This document shows, in pieces, positions 8,810-16,011 of a DNA stretch of 64,000 nt. The stretch is taken from the NCBI GenBank assembly GCA_965242575.1, contig OZ251461.1, positions 3,100,001-3,164,000 on the forward strand, read 5' to 3'. The notes under the pieces were generated by a model, which saw only the letters and a list, made by a program, of their open reading frames with translations, had not been told where the DNA came from and searched no databases. Origin of the DNA: JANQOH01 sp965242575. Its GTDB lineage: Bacteria; Pseudomonadota; Alphaproteobacteria; UBA7887. Each line of letters starts with the position of its first letter. Position 1 is the first letter of the stretch. The translations under genes and the position numbers were made by a program.

Positions 8810-8884
8810 GGCGTTCTCCATGCGGTTGCCGGCCGCCATCCTAGCAGGCCGCGGGCGGAGCGGACAGGACGGCGCGGGCGGGTG

Positions 8885-9430
8885 GGGGTTCCGGGATTGC
8901 GGGACGGGGCGATTCCGGGATTTGCGGGACGGCGCGCGGCGCGCGATGCGGGCGGGACGCCCGCGCACCTAGGGGAGTTTCGGGATTTCCGGGACGGCGC
9001 GAGCGGGGTTCGAGTTCCGGGATTCCGGGACGGGGCCATTCCGGGATTTGCGGGACGGCGCGCGGCGCGCGATGCGGGCGGGACGCCCGGGCGCCCAGGG
9101 GAGTTCCGGGATTTCCGGGACAACGCGGGCGGGGTTCGGGATCCGGGATTGCGGGACGGGGAGTTTCGGGATTTGCGGGACGGCGCGCGGCGCGCGATGC
9201 GGGCGGGACGCCCGGGCGCCCAGGGGAGTTCCGGGATTTCCGGGACAACGCGGGCGGGGTTCGGGTTCCGGGATTGCGGGACGGGACCATTCCGGGATTT
9301 GCGGGACGGCGCGGCGCGCGATGCGGGCGGGACGCCCGCGCACCCAGGGGAGTTCCGGGATTTGCGGGACGGCGCGCGATGCGGGCGGGACGCCCGGGCG
9401 CCCGGGGGAGCGCCGGCGCCGGGTCGAGGT
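8885..9430. repeat. Tandem repeat array, unit about 126 bp
   Basis: Between the TauD gene and the NHL gene lies about 700 bp with no convincing gene. It is built from units that recur at about 126-bp spacing: the phrase CCGGGATTGCGGGACGGG or a close variant begins near 8891, 9017, 9143 and 9268. Each unit also carries TTCCGGGATTTGCGGGACGG and the palindromic core GCGGGCGGGACGCCCGCGCAC. Because the unit is a multiple of three, long reading frames run through on both strands, but these are not credible proteins. A related array in opposite orientation lies near 54.5-55.0 kb. Confidence 0.85.
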
Positions 9431-9554
9431 CGCGGCGGGCGCGCATGGCGGGCTTCCGGGAAAAGCGGGCGGGCGCGGACAGGGGGGCCGCCCGCGCCCT
9501 TCCTTGAACAATAGGGGAATTGCAACGGCGAGTCCAGCGCCGCGGCCGGGTGGG

Positions 9555-10553
9555 TCAGCCGGCGCGCACGAATTTCTGGAAGGCGTGGCAGGTGAGCGGG
9601 GCGAAATGCTCGACGGCGCCCGCCGCCTTGACCACCTCGCCTACGTAGAAGTCGCCGCGCGAATCCGCCCATATGCCGTGCGGGGCGATGAAATTGCCGG
9701 GCAGGACCGGGTTCCAGCCGCCGATCTGCGCCCGGACGCGCCCGTCGAGGTCGCAGATCGTCACCCGCGCGATGGGCGCGTGGCCCACGGGCGGATGGTT
9801 CATGACGTCGAAATGGGGGCGGCCGTCCATCGGCAGGGTCCAGCCGAGCTCGGCGATGTAGAGGTTCTCGTCCTCGTCGATGAACAGGTCGTCGGGGCGG
9901 TTCACCCAGTCCCAGACGTCGAGCAGGGCGCCGCCGGAGTCGAATATCTGGATGCGCGAGTTCTCGCGGTCGGCGACGAACACGCGGCCCGACCGGTCGA
10001 CGGCGATGGCGTGCGGCAGGTTGAACTCGCCCGGCCCGCCGCCCGGCGCGCCCCAGGAGGAGAGGAGCCGGCCGGCGGCGTCGAAGCGGTGGACGCGCGC
10101 GTTGCCGTAGCCGTCGGAGACGAACATGTCGCCGTTGCCGGCGACGGCGACGTTGGTGACCATGTTGAACGGGCCGCCCGCCCGGCGCACCGGGCTGGCG
10201 CCGATCTCGAAGCCGGTGTCGGCGGGTTTGCCGGCCTCGCCCAGGGTCATGAGCAGCTCGCCGTCCGTCGTGAATTTGCGCACCGTGTGGTCGTGGTTGT
10301 CGGCGCAATAGACGCGGTCGTCGCGGTCGATGAAGATGCCGTGGGCGTTGGCGAACACGCCCTCGCCCCAGGCGTCAAGGAACTTGCCCTCCTTGTCGAA
10401 GACGATGACCGGATGGGCGCCGCGGTTGAAGACGTAGACGCGGTCGCGGCTGTCCACCGCGACGCCGGCGACCTCGACGAACGACCAGCCCTCCGGCAGC
10501 CGCTCCCACCCTTCCAGGACCTCGTATTCCAGCCGGTGCTCGCCGATGGCCAT
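9555..10553 (-). CDS. NHL-repeat beta-propeller, peptidyl-hydroxyglycine amidating lyase-like
   Basis: A 332-residue protein made of NHL repeats (VAVDSRDRVYVFNRG, IFIDRDDRVYCAD, IAVDRSGRVFVADREN, LFIDEDENLYIAELGW) that fold as a beta-propeller. Three repeats carry a His at the same place: NAHGI, LPHAI and APHGI. In peptidyl-alpha-hydroxyglycine alpha-amidating lyase, three propeller His residues hold the zinc ion, so this arrangement supports membership of that family. Whether it acts on peptides is unknown. No signal peptide is seen. The ATG at 10553 follows GGAGGCGGCG. It is divergent from a small gene that looks like a peptide precursor. Confidence 0.82.
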   Translation of the reverse strand: MAIGEHRLEYEVLEGWERLPEGWSFVEVAGVAVDSRDRVYVFNRGAHPVIVFDKEGKFLDAWGEGVFANAHGIFIDRDDRVYCADNHDHTVRKFTTDGELLMTLGEAGKPADTGFEIGASPVRRAGGPFNMVTNVAVAGNGDMFVSDGYGNARVHRFDAAGRLLSSWGAPGGGPGEFNLPHAIAVDRSGRVFVADRENSRIQIFDSGGALLDVWDWVNRPDDLFIDEDENLYIAELGWTLPMDGRPHFDVMNHPPVGHAPIARVTICDLDGRVRAQIGGWNPVLPGNFIAPHGIWADSRGDFYVGEVVKAAGAVEHFAPLTCHAFQKFVRAG

Positions 10554-10637
10554 CGCCGCCTCCCGCGGACGTGCGGCGCCAGTATAGCACGGCGCGGCGG
10601 AGGAGGGCCGCGGCCGCCGTTTCGGCGCGGGCGGGTC

Positions 10638-10664
10638 TTGACATTGCGCCTCGCGCCGTATAAA
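10638..10664 (+). promoter_or_regulatory. Near-consensus sigma-70 promoter
   Basis: TTGACA (10638-10643) and TATAAA (10659-10664) are separated by 15 bases, or 17 if the -10 box is taken two bases later. Both hexamers match the housekeeping consensus closely, which stands out in this GC-rich sequence. The only gene placed to use it is the 57-residue ORF starting at 10705. Confidence 0.7.
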
Positions 10665-10704
10665 AACGCCGGCGTCAATTCGACGCCGCTGCGGGGGGAG
10701 GACC

Positions 10705-10878
10705 GTGAGCAAGGACAGGATCGCGCGGCCGGCGCCGGAGAAGGATTCCGGAAAGCCGGACGGAGCCCTCGACGACAGCGCGCTCGAAGGCGTTTCGGGA
10801 GGCAGCCTCGGCTACATCACGAACGCCGAGTTCCACCGCCGCTTCCGGCTGGTGGATGGGCGGTGGGTCGAGAGATAA
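10705..10878 (+). CDS. 57-residue peptide with double-glycine leader-like motif
   Basis: A short gene with a GTG start preceded by GGGGGGAGGACC, a strong ribosome binding site, and a near-consensus promoter 40 bases further up. The first 33 residues are charged and contain LDDSALEGVSGG, which matches the pattern L-x-x-x-x-L-x-x-V-x-G-G that ends Nif11-type and other double-glycine leaders of ribosomally made peptides. The remaining part (SLGYITNAEFHRR and onward) would be a 24-residue core. It has no Cys, so it is not a classical lanthipeptide. No modifying enzyme or exporter is adjacent. The coding call rests on expression signals; the precursor idea is inference. Confidence 0.6.
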   Translation: MSKDRIARPAPEKDSGKPDGALDDSALEGVSGGSLGYITNAEFHRRFRLVDGRWVER

Positions 10879-10886
10879 CCCCGGTT

Positions 10887-10919
10887 CTCCTCCCCGGCCT
10901 CCCCCGGGCCGGGGAGGAG
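10887..10919. terminator. Perfect 13-bp hairpin between convergent genes
   Basis: Arms 10887-10899 and 10907-10919 are perfect inverted copies (CTCCTCCCCGGCC and its complement) with a 7-base loop. It lies between the end of the 57-residue gene and the end of the acyl-CoA dehydrogenase gene on the opposite strand. It could stop transcription from both sides. No T-run follows, so intrinsic termination is not certain. Confidence 0.65.
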
Positions 10920-10922
10920 TCG

Positions 10923-12116
10923 TCAGGCGGTCTCGCCGAACAATTCGCGGCCTATGAGCATCCGGCGGATCTCCGACGTGCCGGCGCCGATCTCGTAGAG
11001 TTTGGCGTCGCGCAGCAGGCGGCCGGCGGGGCTCTCGGCGACGTAGCCCATGCCGCCCAGGCACTGGATCGCCTGTAGCGCCATCCAGACCGAGCGCTCG
11101 GCGGCGAACAGGATGGCGCCGGCGGCGTCCTTGCGCGCGGCGCCGCCGCGGTCGCAGGCCCGCGCCACCGCATAGGCGTAGGCCTTGCTGGCGTTCAAGG
11201 CCGTGTACATGTCCGCCAGTTTGCCCTGCATCAGCTGGAACGCGCCGATGGGGCGGCCGAACTGCTCGCGCCGGCGGACGTAGGGGAGGACCAGGTCCAG
11301 GCACGCCTGCATGACGCCGAGCGGGCCGCCGGCCAGCACCGCGCGTTCGTAGTCGAGGCCGTCCATCAGCACCGCGGCGCCGCCGCCGACCTCGCCGAGG
11401 ACGTTCTCCTCAGGGACTTCGCAACCGTCGAACACGAGTTCGCAGGTGTTGGAGCCGCGCATGCCGAGCTTGTCGAGCTTCGGCGACGTCGAAAAGCCCG
11501 CGAAGCCCTTCTCGACGATGAAGGCGGTGATTCCGCGCGAGCCGGCGGCCGGGTCGGTTTTGGCGTACGCCACGACGACGTCGGCGTCGGGGCCGTTGGT
11601 GATCCACATCTTCGCGCCGTCGAGTACGTAGCGGTCGCCGCGCTTGCGGGCGCGCAGCGTCATGCCGACGACGTCGGAGCCGGCGCCGGCCTCGGACATG
11701 GCGAGCGCGCCGACATGTTCGCCGGAGACCAGTTTGGGCAGGTAGCGGGCCTTCTGCGCGGCGGCGCCGCGGCGGTGGATGCGGTCGACGCACAGGTTGG
11801 AGTGCGCGCCGTAGGAGAGGCCGACGGCCGCCGAGCCGCGGCTGACCTCCTCCACCGCGACGACGTGCTCGAGATACCCCATGCCGGCGCCGCCGTACTC
11901 CTCGCCCACGGTGATCCCGAGCAGGCCGAGCGCGCCCATCTTCCGCCACAGGCCGGCGGGGAAGTCGTTGGCGGCGTCGATGGCGGCGGCGCGCGGCGCG
12001 ATCTCCCGCGCGGCGAAACCGGCGACGGATTCGCGCAGCATGTCCGCCGCCTCGCCGAGGCCGAAATCGAGCGCCGGGGCGCGGTTGGGCCTCATCGGCG
12101 CCGCCCCGCCGCGCAT
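10923..12116 (-). CDS. Isovaleryl-CoA dehydrogenase-type acyl-CoA dehydrogenase
   Basis: A 397-residue FAD enzyme that desaturates a short branched acyl-CoA. LSYGAHSNLC is a signature of isovaleryl-CoA dehydrogenase in leucine breakdown. The FAD-binding segment AMSEAGAGSDVVGM and the substrate region MWITNGPDADV are present. The Glu in LDYERAVLA occupies the catalytic position characteristic of this subfamily, while the C-terminal segment reads YEIGAGTSEIRR. The ATG at 12116 follows GGAGGCCGGCTGAC; another ATG lies 21 bases in. It is one base from the HNH gene stop on the same strand. The usual leucine-pathway neighbours (methylcrotonyl-CoA carboxylase) are not in view. Confidence 0.88.
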   Translation of the reverse strand: MRGGAAPMRPNRAPALDFGLGEAADMLRESVAGFAAREIAPRAAAIDAANDFPAGLWRKMGALGLLGITVGEEYGGAGMGYLEHVVAVEEVSRGSAAVGLSYGAHSNLCVDRIHRRGAAAQKARYLPKLVSGEHVGALAMSEAGAGSDVVGMTLRARKRGDRYVLDGAKMWITNGPDADVVVAYAKTDPAAGSRGITAFIVEKGFAGFSTSPKLDKLGMRGSNTCELVFDGCEVPEENVLGEVGGGAAVLMDGLDYERAVLAGGPLGVMQACLDLVLPYVRRREQFGRPIGAFQLMQGKLADMYTALNASKAYAYAVARACDRGGAARKDAAGAILFAAERSVWMALQAIQCLGGMGYVAESPAGRLLRDAKLYEIGAGTSEIRRMLIGRELFGETA

Positions 12117-12117
12117 G

Positions 12118-12681
12118 TCAGCCGGCCTCCAGCACGGCGTCCCAATAGAGGTAGTCGCTCCAGCTCTCGTGCAGGTAGTTGGGCGGGAAGCGGCGCCCGC
12201 GCTCCCGCAATTCGCGGACGGTCGGGCGGCGCGGCGCGCAGCGCGGGCGCATGCCGCTTTCGCCGGCGGAGCGGTTCCCCTTGCGCAGGTTGCAGGCGGC
12301 GCAGGCGGCGACTACGTTGGTCCACGAGGTCACGCCGCCGCGCGAGCGCGGAACCACGTGGTCGAAGGTCAGGTCCTCCGAACGCCGGGCCGCGTCGCAA
12401 TACTGGCAGCGGAAGCCGTCGCGCAGGAACACGTTGAAGCGCGTGAACGCCGGATGCGCGGCCAGCGGCGCGTAGGCCTTCAACGAGACGACGCTGGGCA
12501 GCCTCATGCGCAGCGACGGCGAGCGCACCTCGCGGTCGTATTCGGCGACGATGCGGACCCGGTCGAGGAACACCGCCTTGACCGCCTCGCGCCACGGCCA
12601 CAGCGAGAGCGGGAAGTAGCTCAGCGGCCGGTAATCCGCGTTCAACACGAGCGCCGGGCTGTTGTCGAGAAACGCGGTCAT
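12118..12681 (-). CDS. HNH endonuclease family protein
   Basis: A 187-residue protein with a standard HNH nuclease fold: RCQYCD near residue 95, LTFDHVVPRSRGG with the catalytic His, WTNVVAACAACNLRKGN with the Asn and second Cys pair. The N-terminus VLNADYRPLSYFPLS is shared by the widespread stand-alone HNH proteins of proteobacteria. Its cellular role is not established and nothing suggests it is an intron-homing enzyme. It ends just before the acyl-CoA dehydrogenase start and is probably co-transcribed with it. Confidence 0.9.
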   Translation of the reverse strand: MTAFLDNSPALVLNADYRPLSYFPLSLWPWREAVKAVFLDRVRIVAEYDREVRSPSLRMRLPSVVSLKAYAPLAAHPAFTRFNVFLRDGFRCQYCDAARRSEDLTFDHVVPRSRGGVTSWTNVVAACAACNLRKGNRSAGESGMRPRCAPRRPTVRELRERGRRFPPNYLHESWSDYLYWDAVLEAG

Positions 12682-12822
12682 GCGGCGGCCGTCGGTCCGG
12701 TTCGGAGCCCGTGCGAAGCGCCAGTCTAGGCGGCCGGCGGGCGGGGCGCAACGCGGGCGCGGGGCGCCGAGCGGGCGGCGGGCGTTTCCCTCCCGCCCGC
12801 GGCGGGCTATGAGTCCGCCGCC

Positions 12823-14046
12823 ATGACCGCGCCGCTCGCCCATATCCGCGTGCTCGACATGTCGCGCGTCCTCGCCGGCCCGTGGGCGGCGCAGACGCTC
12901 GCCGATCTCGGCGCCGAGGTCGTCAAGGTGGAGCGGCCGGGCGCCGGCGACGACACGCGCCAATGGGGGCCGCCCTTCCTCCCCGGCCCGGACGGCGAGG
13001 CGACGGCGGAAAGCGCCTACTTCCTCGCCGCCAACCGGGGCAAGAAGTCGATCACGCTGGACATCTCCGGCGACCGGGGGCGGGAGGTCGCGCGCGCGCT
13101 CGCCGCCCGGTCGGACGTGCTGATCGAGAACTTCAAGGTCGGCGGACTGGCCCGCCGCGGCCTCGACTACGAGAGCCTGCGCCCGCTCAACCCCGGCCTG
13201 GTCTATTGCTCGATCACCGGGTTCGGACAGACCGGCCCCTACGCCGCGCGCGGCGGCTACGACTTCATGATCCAGGCGATGGGCGGGCTGATGAGCCTGA
13301 CCGGCGAGCGCGACGACCGGCCCGGCGGCGGGCCGCAAAAGGCCGGCCTGGCGGTCTCCGACCTGTTCTGCGGCATGTACGCCACGGTGGCGATCCTGGC
13401 GGCGCTGGCGCATCGCGACCGGACCGGCGAGGGCCAGCACATCGACCTGGCGCTGCTCGATTCGACGGTCGCCATGCTGTCGACGATGGCGTCGAACTAT
13501 TTCGCCACCGGCGCCGCGCCGGGGCGCATGGGCAACGCGCACCCCAACGTCGCGCCCTACCAGCTCTATCCGACGGCCGACGGGCATATCGTCGTCGCCG
13601 TGGGCAACGATGGGCAGTTCGCGCGGCTGTGCGCGGCGGTGGGCCGGCCCGAACTCGCGGACGACCCGCGCTTCGCCGGCAACGCGGCGCGGCTCGCCCA
13701 CCGCGACGCGCTGAACGCCGCGCTGGAGGCGGCGCTCGCCGCCCGCCCGGGGGCGGACTGGCTGGCGCTGCTGGCGGAGCGCGGCGTCCCCGCCGCGCCG
13801 GTGAACGACGTAGCCCAGGCGTTCGCCGACCCGCAGGTGCGGCATCGCGGCGTGAAGGTGGAGCTGCCGCACGCCAGCGGCGCGGCGGCGGCGCATGCGG
13901 GAAGCCCGCTGCGCCTGTCGCGGACTCCGGTGCGCTACACCGCCTCCGCGCCGACGCTGGGCCAGCACACCGACGAGGTGCTGCGCGAGGTTCTCGGCCT
14001 GCCGCCCGGCGAGATCGCCGCGCTGCGCGCCGCGGGCGCGGTGTGA
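12823..14046 (+). CDS. CaiB/BaiF-family CoA transferase (class III)
   Basis: A 407-residue enzyme that moves CoA between organic acids through acyl-enzyme intermediates. The opening ILVLDMSRVLAGPW-type motif is seen as IRVLDMSRVLAGPW, followed by DLGAEVVKVERP. The catalytic Asp is in GYDFMIQAMGGLM near residue 148, and GEGQHIDLALLDS and PNVAPYQLYPTADG are also typical. The acceptor acid cannot be named. It is the first gene of a plus-strand run with DUF1489 and an enolase-superfamily enzyme. Confidence 0.92.
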   Translation: MTAPLAHIRVLDMSRVLAGPWAAQTLADLGAEVVKVERPGAGDDTRQWGPPFLPGPDGEATAESAYFLAANRGKKSITLDISGDRGREVARALAARSDVLIENFKVGGLARRGLDYESLRPLNPGLVYCSITGFGQTGPYAARGGYDFMIQAMGGLMSLTGERDDRPGGGPQKAGLAVSDLFCGMYATVAILAALAHRDRTGEGQHIDLALLDSTVAMLSTMASNYFATGAAPGRMGNAHPNVAPYQLYPTADGHIVVAVGNDGQFARLCAAVGRPELADDPRFAGNAARLAHRDALNAALEAALAARPGADWLALLAERGVPAAPVNDVAQAFADPQVRHRGVKVELPHASGAAAAHAGSPLRLSRTPVRYTASAPTLGQHTDEVLREVLGLPPGEIAALRAAGAV

Positions 14047-14083
14047 CGCCCGCCGCGCCGTCGAACCGGGGGCGCCGCCGCGC

Positions 14084-14518
14084 ATGGCCCTGCATCTGCT
14101 GAAGATGTGCGTCGGCGTCGGTTCGGTCGCCGAGCTGCGGGCGCGGCAGGCCGCGCGGCTGGCGCGCCTGCGCGCCGCCGGCGCGCCGGCCGTGCTGCGC
14201 CACGTCACGCGCAACACGCCGCGCCGCGCCGCCGAAATCGCCGGCCGGGGGTCGCTGTACTGGACGATCAAGGGCGGCGTCCGCGTCCGCCAGCGCGTCG
14301 CGGCGCTGGAGCCCGCGGCCGGGCCGGGCGAGCGCCCGCATTGCGCGATCCTGCTCGACGCGGAGCTGGTGGAGACCGAATATCGCCGCGTCCGCCCGTT
14401 CCAGGGCTGGCGCTACCTGGAGGAGCGCGATGCGCCCGCCGACCGCGCCGGCGGTTACGCCGCCGCCGAGCCGCCGCCGGGCATGGCCGCCGAACTGCGC
14501 GAACTCGGCCTGATCTGA
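14084..14518 (+). CDS. DUF1489 family protein
   Basis: A 144-residue protein beginning MALHLLKMCVGVGSV, with HVTRNTPRRA, SLYWTIKGGVRVRQ and FQGWRYLEERDAP, all features of the DUF1489 family. The family is largely alphaproteobacterial and has no established function, so this gene is one of the taxonomic clues in the window. The ATG at 14084 is chosen because the conserved N-terminus starts there; the ORF is open far upstream only as a shadow of the preceding gene. Confidence 0.9.
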   Translation: MALHLLKMCVGVGSVAELRARQAARLARLRAAGAPAVLRHVTRNTPRRAAEIAGRGSLYWTIKGGVRVRQRVAALEPAAGPGERPHCAILLDAELVETEYRRVRPFQGWRYLEERDAPADRAGGYAAAEPPPGMAAELRELGLI

Positions 14519-14544
14519 ACCGCCGCCGGAGGAGAAAACCCGCC

Positions 14545-15675
14545 ATGACGAGCATGAAGCCATCGAGCATGAAGCCATCGAGCATGAAGATCTCGAAGGT
14601 GGAGGCGATCCCGCTGCGCTACCCGTTCCGCCACGGCGGGCCGCCCTCGGGCTGGGGCGGCGGCGCGTGGACGGAGATGCGCACGCTGCTGGTGCGCGTC
14701 GACACCGAGTCCGGGCTGACCGGATGGGGCGAGGCGTTCGGCTACAACGCCATCCCGGCGACGAAGGCGGCGCTGGAGACGATGGTCGCGCCGCTGGCGG
14801 TGGGGCGCGACGCGGGGGAGATCGCGCCGCTGGCGAAGGACCTCCAGCTGGGCCTGCATATTTTCGGGCGCTACGGGGTGACGACGTTCGCGCTGTCGGG
14901 CCTCGACATCGCGTTGTGGGACCTGGCGGGGAAGGCGGCGGGCCTGCCGCTCCACCGCCTCGCCGGCGGCGCGGCGCGGCGGTCGGTCCCGGCCTACGCC
15001 AGCCTGCTGAAATACGGCGACCCGGACCTCGTGGCGCGGCTGGTCGAGGCGGCGCTGGGGGAGGGCTACGAATCGATCAAACTGCACGAGAGCGCGGTCG
15101 CCCCCGTGGCCGCAGCGCGCGCCGCCGCCGGGGCGGACACGCCGATCATGCTCGACGTGAACTGCGTGTGGAGCCCGAAGGAGGCGCGGCGGATGGCGGA
15201 CGCGCTGGCGGAGTGCGGCCTCCACTGGCTGGAGGAGCCGGTATGGCCGCCGGAGAACTACGCCGCGCTGGCCGAGCTGCGCGATTCGGGCGTTCCCATC
15301 GCCTCGGGCGAGAACGCCTGCACGTCGTGGCAGTTCGCGGAGATGACGGAGGCGGAGGCGGTGGACTACGCGCAGCCGAGCGTGACCAAGGTCGGCGGGG
15401 TGAGCGAGTTCCTCAAGGTGGCGGCGCTGGCGGAGCGCGCGAACGTCGCGCTGGCGCCGCATTCGCCCTATTTCGGGCCGGGATTCCTGGCGACGTTGCA
15501 GCTTCTGGCCGCCGACGCCTCGGTGGAGGCGATAGAGCGCTTCTTCGTCACCCTCGACGCGGACCTTTACGGCGGCGCGCTGGCGCCGGAGGACGGCGCC
15601 ATCGCCGTCCCCGACGGCCCCGGCCTGGGGCTGGAGCCCGACCCGGCGTTCATCGAGAAGTGGCGCGAGGGGTAG
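14545..15675 (+). CDS. Mandelate racemase/muconate lactonizing enzyme family protein
   Basis: A 376-residue enolase-superfamily enzyme. Metal ligands appear in order as the Asp in MLDVNCVW, the Glu in WLEEPVWP and the Glu in IASGEN. A Lys in ESIKLHE sits at the usual base position, and APHSPYFGPG carries the C-terminal His. The family abstracts a proton next to a carboxylate; the substrate is not evident. The gene opens with an in-frame 15-bp tandem repeat (AGCATGAAGCCATCG) giving residues TSMKPSSMKPSSMK and three alternative ATGs. The first ATG follows GGAGGAGAAAACCCGCC. The neighbouring CoA transferase suggests organic-acid metabolism. Confidence 0.88.
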   Translation: MTSMKPSSMKPSSMKISKVEAIPLRYPFRHGGPPSGWGGGAWTEMRTLLVRVDTESGLTGWGEAFGYNAIPATKAALETMVAPLAVGRDAGEIAPLAKDLQLGLHIFGRYGVTTFALSGLDIALWDLAGKAAGLPLHRLAGGAARRSVPAYASLLKYGDPDLVARLVEAALGEGYESIKLHESAVAPVAAARAAAGADTPIMLDVNCVWSPKEARRMADALAECGLHWLEEPVWPPENYAALAELRDSGVPIASGENACTSWQFAEMTEAEAVDYAQPSVTKVGGVSEFLKVAALAERANVALAPHSPYFGPGFLATLQLLAADASVEAIERFFVTLDADLYGGALAPEDGAIAVPDGPGLGLEPDPAFIEKWREG

Positions 15676-15691
15676 GCCCCGCCGCCGCCGG

Positions 15692-15796
15692 TCAGGCGAG
15701 CAGCGCCGCCATCGCCCAGACGGCGAGCGCGCCGAATGCGAGCGTCGCCGCCCAGGTGAGGATCAGGCCGTAATCGCCGCCGCTCTTCTCCGCCAT
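15692..15796 (-). CDS. 34-residue membrane peptide
   Basis: A very short gene with an excellent ribosome binding site (AAGGAGGCGGAC before ATG at 15796). The product is a hydrophilic start (MAEKSGGDYG) followed by a single hydrophobic helix through to the end (LILTWAATLAFGALAVWAMA). It faces the enolase-superfamily gene tail to tail. Small bitopic peptides of this kind exist widely in proteobacteria; no function can be given. Confidence 0.55.
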   Translation of the reverse strand: MAEKSGGDYGLILTWAATLAFGALAVWAMAALLA

Positions 15797-15974
15797 GTCC
15801 GCCTCCTTCGGCCGGTTCGCGCGCCCGTATAGCCGACGCGCCGCGCGCGCGCCAGAGGAATTTCGCGAGTCCGGCGGCGGGCGCTCCGCCGCGGGAATTC
15901 CGCGAAGGCGCGTCCGGCCGGTTGCGGCGCACGCCTCCGGCGGTGTCGAGCGCCGCGGGCCGGGGCGCCAAGAT

Positions 15975-16011
15975 CCTTGCAAATCCGGCAAACTGTGCCT
16001 AATTTGCAAGG
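15975..16011. promoter_or_regulatory. Perfect inverted repeat abutting a start codon
   Basis: CCTTGCAAAT (15975-15984) and ATTTGCAAGG (16002-16011) are exact inverted copies separated by 17 bases. The second arm touches the ATG of the DUF4143 ATPase gene and covers its ribosome-binding position. It could be an operator for autoregulation or an RNA hairpin that hides the translation start. It is AT-rich relative to the surroundings. Confidence 0.7.

Noticed and set aside
8885..9430. Possible CRISPR array
   Set aside because: Units are about 126 bp and similar along their full length, with no short direct repeats separated by unique spacers and no cas genes nearby.
9048..11078. A long plus-strand frame through the repeat array and across the NHL gene
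   Set aside because: It is low-complexity through the repeats and antisense to a well-supported NHL-repeat gene; no domain is recognisable.
12118..12681. HNH gene as a homing endonuclease or phage-defence nuclease
   Set aside because: It is the common stand-alone HNH type found beside housekeeping genes, with no intron, intein or defence partner.
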